From the NCBI GenBank assembly GCA_003281365.1, contig QCCF01000004.1, positions 46,835-110,834 of the forward strand: a DNA stretch of 64,000 bases, read 5' to 3'. The notes beneath the pieces were generated by a model. It was given only the letters and a program-made list of their open reading frames with translations. It was not told the DNA's origin and ran no database searches. Each line of letters opens with the position of its first letter. Position 1 is the first letter of the stretch. The translations under genes and the position numbers were made by a program. Source of the stretch: Prochlorococcus sp. AG-347-K18 (lineage in GTDB: Bacteria > Cyanobacteriota > Cyanobacteriia > PCC-6307 > Cyanobiaceae). Positions 42,744 through 51,426 of this stretch are shown piece by piece.

Positions 42744-42894
42744 AATTAATAAAAAAATTTTTCCATAGGTTTAAGATAATATTTTTTTAAGAACTAAACA
42801 AATATTTATTTATGAGTTTTAATCAAATGGAAAAATTAATATTTTGTAGGTAAATTATCTTTAGCTGTTTGACATTTTATCAAAACAAATCAAA

Positions 42895-43614
42895 ATGATA
42901 ACTTCAAAAAAAAAACCAAAAACTATAGGGATTACTGGGGCTTCGGGAGCGTTAGGTAAAGAACTTACAAGGTTGTTTCGTCAGAAAGGATATAAAGTGA
43001 TTGGTTTTACTCATAGCAAAACTGATTCAGAAATGAATCCTGAATCTCCTAATGAATGGATTAAATGGGAATGTGGGAAAGAATCGACATTAAAAAAACA
43101 TCTTAAGAAAATAGACATTTTAATTTTGAACCACGGCATATATAACTTGAGCAGAAAATATTCGAATTATGAAAACACAATCGAAATTAATGCATTAAGC
43201 AAATTCAAACTTATGAACTTATTTGAAGAAATCGCCTTAACAAATGAATCTTCAACAAAAAAAGAGATTTGGATAAACACATCTGAAGCTGAAATATTAC
43301 CAGCGCTTAATCCCTCATATGAAATAAGTAAAGCACTTATTGGTAAACTAGTCTCTTTCAAAAGAAATTTTCTTGACAAAGATGCTAAGAAAAGATTAAT
43401 TATAAAAAAAATAATCCTAGGGCCTTTTAAATCTGAATTAAATCCTATTGGAATTATGAGTCCCAAATTTGTCTCTAAAAAAATTTTTGACTTAGCTAAG
43501 TCAAATAATTTTCTGATAATAATTAGTTTAAATCCTCTTACCTACATCCTTTTCCCCTTGAAAGAATTTTTTAACTTCCTATATTGCAAAATTATTTATA
43601 GTTATAAATCCTAG
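42895..43614 (+). CDS. Short-chain dehydrogenase-like protein
   Basis: IGITGASGALGKELTRLFRQKGYKVIGFT; LILNHGIYN. Confidence 0.8.
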   Translation: MITSKKKPKTIGITGASGALGKELTRLFRQKGYKVIGFTHSKTDSEMNPESPNEWIKWECGKESTLKKHLKKIDILILNHGIYNLSRKYSNYENTIEINALSKFKLMNLFEEIALTNESSTKKEIWINTSEAEILPALNPSYEISKALIGKLVSFKRNFLDKDAKKRLIIKKIILGPFKSELNPIGIMSPKFVSKKIFDLAKSNNFLIIISLNPLTYILFPLKEFFNFLYCKIIYSYKS

Positions 43615-43617
43615 TGA

Positions 43618-44457
43618 TTAGAAATCTCTATCTGTCAATATTTCAATGCCATCTTTTAAAACAACAATTGTATGCTCCCATTGAGCCGATAATTTTCCAT
43701 CCTTTGTTATGACGGTCCATCTATCTTCTAATGTTCTACAGAATTTACTACCTTCGTTTACAATCGGTTCAACAGCTAATGTCATTCCTTCACGAAGAAC
43801 CACATTTGGTAACTCTTTAGTCCGAAAGTTAAATACAGAGGGTTCTTCGTGAAGATTTCTTCCAACTCCATGACCTGTATAGTCTTCAACAACACTAAAA
43901 CCATTTTTTATAACTACATCTTCGATTTCCCCGGCTACATCGAGAAGTGTATTACCTGCTTTAATTTTTGAAAGACCGGCATACAATGCTTTATATGCTA
44001 CATCACTAAGTTTTTGTGCATTTGAACCAACCTCTCCTACACATATTGATATACAACTATCTCCATGAAAGCCATCTAAATATGCACCTGTATCAATTTT
44101 AATTAAGTCACCATTTTTTATTATTTTATTTTTATTTGGTATTCCGTGAACAACCTCATTATTAACACTAGAACAAATGCTTGAGGGAAAACCATGATAA
44201 CCTTTAAAACTAGGCACAGCTCCAAAACTTCTTATCCTCTTTTCAGCAAAATCATCTAAATCTTGCGTGCTCATACCCGGTTGAATTAAATCATTAATTT
44301 CCCTAAGCACTGTCGCCACTATTCTGCTAGATTTTTTCATCAGATTTATTTCACGCGCGGATTTAATTTCAATTCCTCTTCTTCTCTGAATGAATGGAAC
44401 TTGATCATTAGTTTTGGAATTATTTTTATTTAATAAAAGATCTGCAAAATGTCTCAT
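43618..44457 (-). CDS. map: Methionine aminopeptidase
   Basis: [51 protein letters not shown]. Confidence 0.97.
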   Translation of the reverse strand: MRHFADLLLNKNNSKTNDQVPFIQRRRGIEIKSAREINLMKKSSRIVATVLREINDLIQPGMSTQDLDDFAEKRIRSFGAVPSFKGYHGFPSSICSSVNNEVVHGIPNKNKIIKNGDLIKIDTGAYLDGFHGDSCISICVGEVGSNAQKLSDVAYKALYAGLSKIKAGNTLLDVAGEIEDVVIKNGFSVVEDYTGHGVGRNLHEEPSVFNFRTKELPNVVLREGMTLAVEPIVNEGSKFCRTLEDRWTVITKDGKLSAQWEHTIVVLKDGIEILTDRDF

Positions 44458-44502
44458 TGGAATAAATAATAGTAATAGTTAAATATCATCAAAATAGCCA
44501 TT

Positions 44503-44856
44503 ATGAACTTGGCTACTTTAAATCTAACAATAAAATTGGGGACAGGAATGAAAATTTTTTCTAATTCTAGGCAATTTCATAAAGCTTTGGCACCTTGGGT
44601 TTTCCTCCCATTACTTATATCTTCAATCACTGGTCTTCTCTATAGAGTTTCAAAAGATTTATTAGGTTACTCGAGGGAGCAAGTTCATTGGTTAATGTCT
44701 CTCCATGAAGGGGAGTGGCTTGGAGATAATGGAGAGCTCATATACGTAGTATTAAATTCTCTTGGAGTTTTATGGATGGTAATAACAGGATTTCAAATGT
44801 TTTCAAAAACAATTTCATTTACCAAAAAGGTTACTAAAGGCGAGTCAAAGGGTTAA
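44503..44856 (+). CDS. PepSY-associated TM-type small protein
   Basis: [24 protein letters not shown]; two TM segments. Confidence 0.65.
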   Translation: MNLATLNLTIKLGTGMKIFSNSRQFHKALAPWVFLPLLISSITGLLYRVSKDLLGYSREQVHWLMSLHEGEWLGDNGELIYVVLNSLGVLWMVITGFQMFSKTISFTKKVTKGESKG

Positions 44857-44888
44857 GATATAGTTCTTGTAGGATAAATAACACCAAA

Positions 44889-45359
44889 ATGGCTAATGAG
44901 AAACAAGAAAATGAATTAGAAACCGGTATTAAAACTGATACCTCAATTGATGTGGCAGTTGAACCGAAAGGATCCAACTTGGTTTCTAAAACTGCAAAAA
45001 AAATAAGTCCTTACAACTTTATTAGTGAATTTGAAAATGGACAATTAAAAAAGGATTTACCTGAAATTTATGTAGGAGATACTGTCAAAGTTGGAGTAAA
45101 AATTACAGAAGGTAACAAAGAAAGAGTTCAACCTTATGAAGGTGTTGTCATCGCCAAGAGACATGGAGGTCTTAACCAGACTATTACAGTCAGAAGAATC
45201 TTTCAGGGTATCGGTGTTGAAAGAGTATTTATGCTACATAGTCCACAAGTTGCCTCTCTAAAAGTTGAACGCAGAGGTAAAGTAAGAAGAGCTAAGTTAT
45301 TCTATTTAAGAGATAGAGTAGGCAAAGCTACTCGCGTAAAACAACGCTTCGATCGATAA
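44889..45359 (+). CDS. rplS: Ribosomal protein L19 with N-terminal extension
   Basis: [34 protein letters not shown]...[25 protein letters not shown]. Confidence 0.97.
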   Translation: MANEKQENELETGIKTDTSIDVAVEPKGSNLVSKTAKKISPYNFISEFENGQLKKDLPEIYVGDTVKVGVKITEGNKERVQPYEGVVIAKRHGGLNQTITVRRIFQGIGVERVFMLHSPQVASLKVERRGKVRRAKLFYLRDRVGKATRVKQRFDR

Positions 45360-45397
45360 AGTTGTAAAGTAATCAACCTATTGGTCACCATGGCGCT

Positions 45398-45403
45398 TAT
45401 AAT
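45398..45403 (+). promoter_or_regulatory. Consensus -10 TATAAT ahead of tRNA-Trp
   Basis: Exact TATAAT ending 9 nt before the tRNA 5' end; no clear -35. Confidence 0.5.
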
Positions 45404-45412
45404 TTATTAAAT

Positions 45413-45485
45413 GCGCCGTTAGTTCAGTTGGTAGAACGCAGGTCTCCAAAACCTGATGCCGGGGGTTCAAGTCCTCCACGGCGCG
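45413..45485 (+). tRNA. trnW: tRNA-Trp (anticodon CCA)
   Basis: GCGCCGT/ACGGCGC acceptor, GGTCTCCAAAACC anticodon arm, GGGGGTTCAAGTCCTCC T-arm. Confidence 0.95.
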
Positions 45486-45519
45486 TTTAATCAACATTAT
45501 ATAAATCATTTTTCGTAAG

Positions 45520-45714
45520 ATGGAGTTAGATCTTCAACCTGGGGACGTAGTAAAAGTCCTTGAATCAGCAGCTTTAGGATGGGTTCGTGCAAGAGTCATT
45601 AGAGTCAAATCTGGTGGAAGAGTTGTTGTCCAAAGTGATCAAGGCAGAGAATTTACAGCAAGAGGCAACCAAGTTAGAATGATAGAACCTGCTGGATTTA
45701 GACCTCAAAAATAA
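45520..45714 (+). CDS. Small conserved-type protein (SH3-like)
   Basis: LQPGDVVKVLESAALGWVRARVIRVKSGGRVVVQSDQGREFTARGNQVRMI. Confidence 0.75.
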   Translation: MELDLQPGDVVKVLESAALGWVRARVIRVKSGGRVVVQSDQGREFTARGNQVRMIEPAGFRPQK

Positions 45715-45752
45715 ATAGTTATTGATATTTAGGTATCACCTAAACTAACTAT
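45715..45752 (+). terminator. Interrupted hairpin directly after stop codon
   Basis: ATAGTT...TTTAGGT-atc-ACCTAAA..AACTAT then TTCTTT. Confidence 0.4.
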
Positions 45753-45863
45753 TTCTTTAAATCCTCAAATTAATAGATTTTTTTTATTACAACAACATTA
45801 ATTCAGCATTATGATCTGATAATTTTAATGATGATGTTCTATTAAATTTAGAACTAAAACTCT

Positions 45864-45937
45864 GGGACCGTAGTTCAACTGGTTAGAGCACCGCCCTGTC
45901 ACGGCGGAAGTTGCGGGTTCGAATCCCGTCGGTCCCG
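45864..45937 (+). tRNA. trnD: tRNA-Asp (anticodon GUC)
   Basis: GGGACCG/CGGTCCC acceptor, CCGCCCTGTCACGGCGG anticodon arm, GCGGGTTCGAATCCCGT T-arm. Confidence 0.96.
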
Positions 45938-45956
45938 TTTTTTTTCAAAAAAAAAT

Positions 45957-47402
45957 TTGGAAAAACGTTTAAGATTAGCCCCAAGTCCAACAGGTTTATT
46001 TCATATCGGTACAGCTAGAACAGCGTTATTCAACTGGTTGTATGCAAAAAAAATAGGTGGTAAATTCCTTATCAGGATAGAAGATACAGATTTTCTCCGA
46101 TCAAAACCCGAATATACGAAAAATATATTAGAGGGCTTGAAATGGCTTGGACTTGAATGGGATGAAGAACCTGTTAAGCAAAGTGAAAGAATTTCTATTC
46201 ACAAAAACTACATTAAAAAGTTATTGGAAAGTGGATATGCTTATAGATGTTTTACTACAGAAGATGAGATTTCAAAACTAAGAGAAACCCAAAAGAAAGA
46301 AGGTTTACCACCAAAGCACGATAATAGACACAGAAATCTTTCGAAAGAAGAAATAGAAAAATTCATATCCCAAGGAAGGACTTCAGTAATAAGGTTTAAG
46401 ATTGATGAAAAAGTAAAAATCAAATGGTTAGATCAAATTAGAGGTGAAATCACATGGCAGGGAAAGGACTTAGGTGGTGATTTGGTTTTATCTAGAAGAG
46501 CTTTGGGATATGAGATTGGAGATCCTTTATATAATCTTGCAGTTGTAGTTGATGATAATTTCATGAATATAACTCATGTAATAAGGGGGGAAGACCATAT
46601 CTCTAATACTGCAAAACAAATTTTAATTTATAAAGCATTGGATTTTAAATTGCCCACTTTTTCTCATACACCTCTAATCTTAAATAGCGAAGGGAAAAAA
46701 TTATCCAAAAGAGATTGTGTTACTTCAATCGATGAATTTAAAGAGATGGGATATTTACCTGAGGCATTAACTAACTACATGGCCTTTTTAGGTTGGTCCC
46801 CTAAGTCTGCTGAAGGGGAAATTCTTTCACTTAACGATATATCAAAATTTTTTGACTTATCAGATATAAATAAAGCTGGAGCAAAATTCAATTGGGAAAA
46901 GCTCAACTGGATTAATTCTCAATATATAAAAAATATGGAATCAATGAAATTAAACAAAATCATTCAGAGATACTGGGCAAGAATGGGGTGGGAAGCGCCA
47001 TCTCAGGAATGGGGTATAAAATTAGTTATTTTGCTAAGAGACTCAATGAGTCTTTTAAAAGATGGTATTGATCAATCAAAACCATTTTTCTTGCTGCCTC
47101 CAATTCAAAAAGAGGGTCAAGATTTTCTTCAAAACAATAATGGGAAAGCATCTCTAATGCTTATATTAAATTATTTGAAAGAGAAAAAAATTATGAAATT
47201 AACAAAAGAGAAAGCTAAGGAAACAATAAATGAAATCTCGAAAATTCATAATGTAAAAAAGGGGATTTTAATGAAATCATTGAGGGTAGCTTTTTTTGGA
47301 TGTCTAAGTGGTCCAGATTTAATTCAAAGTTGGGAACTCTTTTCAGAGAACAAAAGTGATATTTTACGAATTGAAAGATGTCTTATTGAGATCAAGATTT
47401 AG
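45957..47402 (+). CDS. gltX: Glutamyl-tRNA synthetase (TTG start)
   Basis: RLRLAPSPTGLFHIGTARTALFNW; KLSKRD. Confidence 0.97.
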   Translation: MEKRLRLAPSPTGLFHIGTARTALFNWLYAKKIGGKFLIRIEDTDFLRSKPEYTKNILEGLKWLGLEWDEEPVKQSERISIHKNYIKKLLESGYAYRCFTTEDEISKLRETQKKEGLPPKHDNRHRNLSKEEIEKFISQGRTSVIRFKIDEKVKIKWLDQIRGEITWQGKDLGGDLVLSRRALGYEIGDPLYNLAVVVDDNFMNITHVIRGEDHISNTAKQILIYKALDFKLPTFSHTPLILNSEGKKLSKRDCVTSIDEFKEMGYLPEALTNYMAFLGWSPKSAEGEILSLNDISKFFDLSDINKAGAKFNWEKLNWINSQYIKNMESMKLNKIIQRYWARMGWEAPSQEWGIKLVILLRDSMSLLKDGIDQSKPFFLLPPIQKEGQDFLQNNNGKASLMLILNYLKEKKIMKLTKEKAKETINEISKIHNVKKGILMKSLRVAFFGCLSGPDLIQSWELFSENKSDILRIERCLIEIKI

Positions 47403-48597
47403 ATTTTTTTTGGGCTAATTCAAGCCTATTTGCTAAAGGTTTAGCTGTGACACCTTGTATTCCAACTGTCAACAATATAGTTAGAAAAACTAAACCTTGA
47501 AGACGGCCAGCTCCAAGAATCCCAGCCTGCTCTAATCTTATAGAAAAAAGAGATGCAACTGCTGCTGTAACAATACCTCTTGGAGCTACCCAAGCTAAAA
47601 ATACTTTTTCCTTAAGATCTAATTCTCTTCCCATAGTTGCTATCCAAATAGAAATAGGACGAACAATTACCATCATCATTAAAACGCAAACAACCCCTCC
47701 CCAACCTAGTGGACTTAATTCCCCCCAAGAGACATCGGCTGCCAAAAGGGGGAAAAGAACTGTTATTGCTAGTTGAGCTAGTTCACCTATTAGATTATCC
47801 AATCTCTCTTTATCTATTATTTCTCTTTTCCCTACAATAAAGCCTGACGCGACAGATGCAGGTAAGCCTGATTCTGGTAAAAAATATTCACAAATTCCAT
47901 AGACAAGAAAAATAAATCCAAGAGTAACTTGAAGCTCTATTCCAAATGAGGCTTCATTAATTATTTTTTTTAGAATTTCAGATAGTAACCATCCTGAACT
48001 TAATCCAATTAAAACTCCACCCCCTAATCTTTGCATTAATGCGATAAATACATCATTAATGCCATGTAAGTCCCCTAATGTTAGTTCTAAAAGCAACAAG
48101 GCTAGTACTGCTCCAATCGGTTCTAATAACAACCCCTCTGCTTTTAAAACCTCTGAAAGAGGGGAAGTTAATTTTATTTGTTCAACTAATGGAGAGACGA
48201 CTGTTGGTCCAGTAGCTAAAACTATCGCACTATATATGCCTGCAACTTGCCATGAAAGTCCAGCAAGCAAATGAGCAATAAAGATTCCGGCTGATAATGA
48301 AATAAATATTCTTATCAATGAAATTTTCAAAACAGTATTTCTTATATTCCCTTCAGGTAATTTTAAATTTAGTCCCCCTTCAAAGAGAACTAAGCATACT
48401 AAAAGTCCAACAATAGTTTCAAGCCCTTGTCCTAGATCTAAAGGCTCAACCAGTCCCAAACCTGATCTTCCGATTAATAATCCAGAAAGCAATAAAATAA
48501 CAACACTCGGGAATCCTGTGACAGAAGAAAATAATCGAGCACAAGCACCTGCAAATACAGTTATCCCCCAAAGTAAGCCAAGCCTTTCAGGAGTCAT
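47392..48597 (-). CDS. CPA1-type Na+/H+ antiporter
   Basis: LVLFEGGLNL; ATGPTVVSPLV; WVAPRGIVTAAVASLFS. Confidence 0.9.
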   Translation of the reverse strand: MTPERLGLLWGITVFAGACARLFSSVTGFPSVVILLLSGLLIGRSGLGLVEPLDLGQGLETIVGLLVCLVLFEGGLNLKLPEGNIRNTVLKISLIRIFISLSAGIFIAHLLAGLSWQVAGIYSAIVLATGPTVVSPLVEQIKLTSPLSEVLKAEGLLLEPIGAVLALLLLELTLGDLHGINDVFIALMQRLGGGVLIGLSSGWLLSEILKKIINEASFGIELQVTLGFIFLVYGICEYFLPESGLPASVASGFIVGKREIIDKERLDNLIGELAQLAITVLFPLLAADVSWGELSPLGWGGVVCVLMMMVIVRPISIWIATMGRELDLKEKVFLAWVAPRGIVTAAVASLFSIRLEQAGILGAGRLQGLVFLTILLTVGIQGVTAKPLANRLELAQKKSKS

Positions 48598-48756
48598 ATA
48601 ATCTTATAAATAGGAAAACTATTAATTAGTTTGATTAAATCAATAATCTCATTGCAAGTCCATTAATTACAATAATTTTTAATTTAAATACTCAACTGAA
48701 CTAAACTAAAAATTGATAATTTTCAGCAAAATTACTTTAAAATCAATTTGTTTACA

Positions 48757-48939
48757 TTACAATTTAGAGAATTGGCTTAATAAAGCAATAATTATAAAAA
48801 TTATTCCAATTCCTATAGTAGCCATCCTTCCATTCCATATTTCAGCTTGCGGGGTAAAACCTCTTTTCCATAAATTTAGTTCTTTTTTATCAACAAATTT
48901 ATTTGTTTCTTTAATCTCAATTTTAGGTTGTTTATTCAT
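48757..48939 (-). CDS. hli: High-light-inducible protein (Hli/SCP)
   Basis: AEIWNGRMATIGIGIIFIIIALLS single-helix chlorophyll-binding motif. Confidence 0.9.
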   Translation of the reverse strand: MNKQPKIEIKETNKFVDKKELNLWKRGFTPQAEIWNGRMATIGIGIIFIIIALLSQFSKL

Positions 48940-48944
48940 TGAAG

Positions 48945-50015
48945 TTAAAAAGGCGGATTTTCTTGGTAAAGGGTATTTGCTTGTTCAATTGAGAGTCTTC
49001 CAGAGACGCCTAATTTAAGGGAACTCAAATGATCCTTAAATTTGATCCTGAACAACGCTGCTGCTCCAATCATCGCCGCATTATCAGTACAAAGATTAAG
49101 GGGAGCTAAATGAACTTTAATAGATTTTTTAGTTGCTTCACTAATCATCATTTTTCTTAATGTATTATTGGCAGCCACACCTCCAACTACAACAATAGTA
49201 TCCAAACTATGGTCTATTGCACATCTTATTGTTCTCTCTACCAGTACCTCCGCCACTACTCTCTCAAAACTTGCAGCGATATCGGCAACTGGAACCAGTT
49301 TTTTATCTAGATTTATTTTCTCAACCAATCTTAAAACAGCAGTTTTTAGGCCACTAAAAGAGAAGTCATATTTAAGAAATCCACCCTTTTTATCAGAAAT
49401 CCTACATTTCGGTAAATTGAATTTCAGTGGATCTCCATTTTTAGCAATCTTTTCAATTTCCGGTCCTCCTGGATAACTAAGACCTAACAATCTTCCGACT
49501 TTATCAAAGGCTTCACCTGCAGCATCATCAAAACTCTTTCCTAACCTTTTCATTGCCCTTTTTTCGTCAACCTTTATCAATTCAGTATGTCCGCCACTAA
49601 CCAGTAATGTAAGAAAAGAATTTTTTGGATAGTTTTCTGAAAATAGAATTGAAGATAAATGCCCCTCCAAATGATGAATCCCTAAAAATGGCTTTGAATA
49701 CAACATACAAAGTGATCTCGCGGTAATAGAACCAACTCTTAAACAACCAACCAATCCTGGGGCTACAGTTGAAGCAATATAATCAATTTCATCGATTCTA
49801 AATTTTGACTCTTCTAATGCCTTTTCCAAAACAAAAGGTAATAACTCTAGGTGTTTTCTGGCTGCAAGTTCAGGAACCACACCTCCCCATTTAGAATGAT
49901 CTTCAATTTGAGATGCAATTATATTTGAATGAATTTTGAAATCATCGTCAATATTAGAAACTATTGAGACAGATGTCTCATCACAACTTGTTTCAATAGC
50001 TAAAACTTTGCGCAT
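48945..50015 (-). CDS. tsaD: tRNA N6-threonylcarbamoyladenosine synthase subunit TsaD
   Basis: VLAIETSCDETSVSIV; HHLEGHLSS; SGGHTEL; VVGGVAANNTLR. Confidence 0.97.
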   Translation of the reverse strand: MRKVLAIETSCDETSVSIVSNIDDDFKIHSNIIASQIEDHSKWGGVVPELAARKHLELLPFVLEKALEESKFRIDEIDYIASTVAPGLVGCLRVGSITARSLCMLYSKPFLGIHHLEGHLSSILFSENYPKNSFLTLLVSGGHTELIKVDEKRAMKRLGKSFDDAAGEAFDKVGRLLGLSYPGGPEIEKIAKNGDPLKFNLPKCRISDKKGGFLKYDFSFSGLKTAVLRLVEKINLDKKLVPVADIAASFERVVAEVLVERTIRCAIDHSLDTIVVVGGVAANNTLRKMMISEATKKSIKVHLAPLNLCTDNAAMIGAAALFRIKFKDHLSSLKLGVSGRLSIEQANTLYQENPPF

Positions 50016-50080
50016 ATTTGATTCATCTTGCTCTATTTTAATATTAATTTCTTTCTTAACACACTTTAAGGAATTAAAGA

Positions 50081-50644
50081 TTGCAACTTATGAAATTCTT
50101 TTTTTCAATCATAACCTCAGTTTTTCTATTTTTAGGAATTACTCCAATTGCTCTAGCGGCTAATGGCCCAGCCTTAAATGCTGATAGAGCAAGCACAGAA
50201 TATACTGCATCAGCCCTCACAAAATGCTCTGAAAACCCAAAATTTATTGAAAGGGCAAGCTCTGCTACTACTCAAAAAGATATCTCAAGATTTGAAAGAT
50301 ATAGCAAAGCATCTTGCGGAGATGATGGCCTTCCTCATTTAATTATTGGACCCCCTCTAGAACCATGGGGGGCTCTTCTCAATAGAGGTCATGAAGGAGA
50401 TTTACTTATTCCGGGAGTATTGTTTATTTATATTGCTGGAATTATAGGCTGGTCGGGAAGAGAGTATTTGATTGAATCAAAGAAGACTAAAAATCCAGCA
50501 GATCTTGAAATCATTATTGATCTAAACTTGGCTAAAAAATGTCTTGTAAAAGGAGCGCAATGGCCTCTTCTTGCAAATAAACAAGGTAGAAATGGAGATT
50601 TAAGAGAGAAAGATAACAATATTACACTCAATGGTCCTCGCTAA
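50081..50644 (+). CDS. psaF: Photosystem I subunit III
   Basis: CSENPKFIERASSATTQKDISRFERYSKASCGDDGLPHLI; FLYIAGIIGWSGR-like segment. Confidence 0.97.
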   Translation: MQLMKFFFSIITSVFLFLGITPIALAANGPALNADRASTEYTASALTKCSENPKFIERASSATTQKDISRFERYSKASCGDDGLPHLIIGPPLEPWGALLNRGHEGDLLIPGVLFIYIAGIIGWSGREYLIESKKTKNPADLEIIIDLNLAKKCLVKGAQWPLLANKQGRNGDLREKDNNITLNGPR

Positions 50645-50672
50645 ACATCTTTAAAAAACTTTCATAAAACAA

Positions 50673-50807
50673 ATGTTCAAAATTCTAAACACAAAATTTG
50701 TCAGATCTGCCCCAGTAGTAGCAGCAATTTGGCTAAGCCTTACAGCTGGAATAATTATCGAATTCAACAGGTTTTTCCCAGATTTATTATTCCATCCAAT
50801 GAGCTGA
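50673..50807 (+). CDS. psaJ: Photosystem I subunit IX (44 aa, absent from ORF track)
   Basis: [44 protein letters not shown], directly after psaF. Confidence 0.95.
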   Translation: MFKILNTKFVRSAPVVAAIWLSLTAGIIIEFNRFFPDLLFHPMS

Positions 50808-50817
50808 TAAAAGAGAG

Positions 50818-50853
50818 AATAATCAAGTTTTTATTAACTTGATTATTTTTTTT
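50818..50853 (+). terminator. Rho-independent terminator of psaFJ, overlapping gmk 3' coding end
   Basis: AATAATCAAGTT-tttatt-AACTTGATTATT perfect 12-bp arms followed by T-run. Confidence 0.85.
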
Positions 50854-51377
50854 GCAGTTTCACCAACATTGTGATTTGTTAATGCAAAATCAAATTGATT
50901 TGATACTGAAATTTCATAATTAGCCCTAGAGAGTCTTTTTTTAATTGCCTCTTCTTTTTCTGTACCTCTATTTCTTATTCTTCTCTCTAACTCCTCTTTA
51001 TCCGGAGGAAGTAAAAATATTGAAAGTGAATTAGGGAACTTATTTTTTATTTGCCTTGCACCCTCTACTTCAATTTCAAGTAGTACAGTAAATCCCTTTT
51101 TTATTTTCTCATTAACAGAAGACAAAGGCGTTCCATAGTAGTTCCCAGCGAATTGAGCCCATTCAAGGAAAAGATTTTGTTCAATCATTTCTTTAAACTT
51201 TTCTTGATTTAAAAAGTAGTAATTTTCACCATCCTTCTCTCCCTCTCTAGGTTCTCTAGTAGTTGCTGATATTGAAAGCCAAAAATGTTTTTCTTTACCT
51301 ATTATTTCTTTAATAACTGTTCCTTTACCAACCCCGCTGGGTCCAGTAAGGATAATGAGTTTTCGTTGATTTTCCAT
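50823..51377 (-). CDS. gmk: Guanylate kinase
   Basis: LIILTGPSGVGKGTVIKEI; SATTREPREGEKDGENYYF. Confidence 0.97.
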   Translation of the reverse strand: MENQRKLIILTGPSGVGKGTVIKEIIGKEKHFWLSISATTREPREGEKDGENYYFLNQEKFKEMIEQNLFLEWAQFAGNYYGTPLSSVNEKIKKGFTVLLEIEVEGARQIKNKFPNSLSIFLLPPDKEELERRIRNRGTEKEEAIKKRLSRANYEISVSNQFDFALTNHNVGETAKKIIKLIKT

Positions 51378-51426
51378 ATTAAATTATTTACAGTAAAATA
51401 GACATCCTGTGAACTAAAAAGGAATA

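Noticed and set aside
48713-49018. 101-aa plus-strand ORF over hli and the end of tsaD
   Set aside because: Antisense to two convincing genes; composition looks like a shadow ORF
49168-49476. 102-aa plus-strand ORF opposite tsaD
   Set aside because: Thr/Ser-rich antisense shadow of conserved codons
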